Assembly: GCA_945878515.1 (NCBI GenBank)
Contig: CAMCTL010000002.1
Coordinates: forward strand, 1 to 61,333
DNA: 61,333 nt
Reading direction: 5' to 3'
From: Flavobacterium psychrophilum
Lineage (GTDB): Bacteria > Bacteroidota > Bacteroidia > Flavobacteriales > Flavobacteriaceae
Part shown: piece by piece, positions 60,072 to 61,333 of the stretch
How the letters are laid out: each line of letters begins with the position of its first letter
Numbering within the stretch: the first letter of the stretch is position 1
Made by a program: the position numbers and the translations under genes
The notes under the pieces: model-generated
Database searches by the model: none
Told to the model about the DNA's origin: nothing
The model's input: the letters and a program-made list of their open reading frames with translations, nothing else

Positions 60072-61333
60072 TTAGTTCTTAATTAATTTTTTAGTGATAA
60101 CTTCTCCGTTAGAAGAGTTTACTAATTGAACAATGTAGATTCCTTTATTCAAAGAAGATACATTTTCGCTGATAGTGTTAACGCCAGCTTGCAATGCAAT
60201 TGATTTAGCGCTAACTGCTACTGTACCATCTAATGAATAAATTGCGATGTCAAGAACACCAGCTGTAGAAGCGGTTACATCTACATTAAATATGCTTGAT
60301 ACTGGATTAGGATAAACCTCAGTAGCACTAACTGCTATAGCAGCTGATTTTGGAGCAGGAACAGTACTTCTTAAAGTAAGTGTTTTAACTGCGCTAGATG
60401 CACCACAGCTGTTTTGAGCAACAACAGTTAATTTTGTTGAAGCAACAGTACTTAGTACAGCAGAGAAATCAACTGTAACAGTGTTTGTTCCTTGACCAGC
60501 TGTTATTACAGCACCGTTTGCTGGAGTCCAAACATAGTTTGTAGCTCCTAATACAGCAGGAATTGTAAATGTTTGGCTAGCAACTCTTGTGAAAGTAGCA
60601 ATACCATTAGAACCTGTTGCAGTACCAATTGCAGACATTAAAGTAGATAACCTAACTGTTGCAGGTAACACGCTAGAACCAATACCATTTACAGCAGATA
60701 CTAAAAGTGATTGAGGAGCAGCAGTTGTTGCTACAAAACCAGCAGGATACATAACTGTAAAAGTCAAATCTGATGTTGTTAAACTATTAGTAGCATTAGC
60801 CATCATGCTAGCAGAAGTTACTACCGAACCTGCAGGTGCAGTAATTGCATAAGAACTTGCAAGTACACTTGGAGTAATGGTATAGTTATAAGAACTACCA
60901 CCACACAAAGCAGCAACTTGTCCAGTAACAGTTTTAACAGCTGCAGGAACAACAGCAGTCAAAGTTAACAATTTTGCAGTAGATGTAGTTGTAGGATTAA
61001 TTGCAGTAGCATTATTTGTTACTGAAGCCCCAACTCTGTTACCAGCAATTACACCAATTCTCATTGCGTTTGTATTAACACCTCTTATTGATGTGAAATT
61101 ATGAGTATTTGCAGCAGTTACACCAGCAAAATTAACAGTAATTACATTAGTAGCAAAAGTAGTTGGGAATGCAGGATATACTGTTACGCCTTCGTTTGTT
61201 GCATTAGTAAGTTCTCTATTAAATGCTACAATCGCAGGTAAATTTCCAGTTGCAGCTCTAGCATTTTGTATAATTCTTCCAGTAACAATTCTAGTTCCAG
61301 TACTGTATAGTTTTGTAGTAATTTGATAATATA
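60072..61333 (-). CDS. T9SS type A sorting-domain surface protein, N-terminus outside window
   Basis: The frame is open from the window end (61333) to the stop at 60072, giving about 420 C-terminal residues; the internal Met at 61064 is not the true start. The sequence is rich in Thr, Ala, Val and Ser and contains PKD/Ig-like modules (SYNYTITPSVLASSYAITAP; TNYVWTPANGAVITAGQGTN, followed by a VVAQNSCGAS end). The last 75 residues are a type A sorting domain: TEVYPNPVSSIFNVDV, LDIAIYSLDGTV, LNKGIYIVQLV, ending KKLIKN. It is therefore exported by the type IX system and cell-surface or secreted. The function of the N-terminal part is not visible. Confidence 0.88.
   Translation of the reverse strand, partial: YYQITTKLYSTGTRIVTGRIIQNARAATGNLPAIVAFNRELTNATNEGVTVYPAFPTTFATNVITVNFAGVTAANTHNFTSIRGVNTNAMRIGVIAGNRVGASVTNNATAINPTTTSTAKLLTLTAVVPAAVKTVTGQVAALCGGSSYNYTITPSVLASSYAITAPAGSVVTSASMMANATNSLTTSDLTFTVMYPAGFVATTAAPQSLLVSAVNGIGSSVLPATVRLSTLMSAIGTATGSNGIATFTRVASQTFTIPAVLGATNYVWTPANGAVITAGQGTNTVTVDFSAVLSTVASTKLTVVAQNSCGASSAVKTLTLRSTVPAPKSAAIAVSATEVYPNPVSSIFNVDVTASTAGVLDIAIYSLDGTVAVSAKSIALQAGVNTISENVSSLNKGIYIVQLVNSSNGEVITKKLIKN

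Noticed and set aside
60072..61064. Complete 330-residue protein starting at 61064
   Set aside because: The frame stays open to the window end with the same composition, so the Met is internal and the gene is truncated by the window.

Overview
The window looks like a chromosomal segment of a Flavobacterium-like member of the Bacteroidota. It is AT-rich and has TAnnTTTG-type -7 promoter boxes. It carries type IX secretion (T9SS) C-terminal sorting domains, a fused CcsBA cytochrome c biogenesis protein, DUF2911 and DUF4331 proteins, a MoaC-MoaB fusion and menaquinone synthesis (MenD). I see no rRNA, tRNA, CRISPR array, phage or insertion sequence.

Layout. (1) 1-6159, + strand: a molybdenum cofactor operon (moaA 3' part, moeA, a TauE-type permease, mobA, moaD, moeB-rhodanese, moaE, moaC-moaB fusion), closed by a strong bidirectional terminator. 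(2) 6239-13142: mostly housekeeping genes: a DUF2911/TPR protein, a HAD phosphatase, a PIN toxin-antitoxin pair, kdsC, a DUF2520 reductase-like protein and the large ccsBA gene. (3) 13244-22870: a regulatory and envelope block. It holds a LuxR-type regulator, two convergent ECF sigma/anti-sigma pairs (one anti-sigma is a short soluble orphan), a GC-rich 40-bp tandem repeat with hairpins, then a DUF4331 protein split over two genes, a TPR lipoprotein, a TonB-dependent receptor and a lipoprotein glutathione peroxidase. (4) 23033-28619: dus, a GNAT enzyme, menD, two small or decayed ORFs, a CvfB-like S1 protein and pterin dehydratase. (5) 29124-32622: a secreted leucine-rich-repeat T9SS protein and a truncated DUF547 gene. 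(6) 32904-59839: a large surface-polysaccharide locus. (7) 60072-61333: the C-terminal part of a T9SS-sorted surface protein that runs out of the window.

In the polysaccharide locus, wza and wzc are on the + strand. About 21 genes on the - strand encode a complete Wzx/Wzy-style assembly line: an initiating phosphoglycosyltransferase with a PglD-like acetyltransferase, five recognisable glycosyltransferases plus a GT-B-like surface-carbohydrate protein, a flippase, a putative polymerase, O-acetyl transfer functions (OafA-like; AlgI plus SGNH), a methyltransferase, a degenerate asparagine-synthetase-like protein, a UDP-glucuronate 4-epimerase, and a nonulosonic (pseudaminic-type) acid block (PseB, reductase, PseI, PseH, PseF). 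A separately terminated PglE/EpsN-type aminotransferase stands upstream.

The most interesting points are these. The nonulosonic acid block has an RmlD-like reductase where the PseC aminotransferase and PseG hydrolase are expected. The DUF4331/TonB/GPx module sits beside paired sigma/anti-sigma genes and a 40-bp GC-rich repeat. The MoeB homologue has lost both zinc CxxC pairs. All functions are read from motifs and gene context only; no database search was run.
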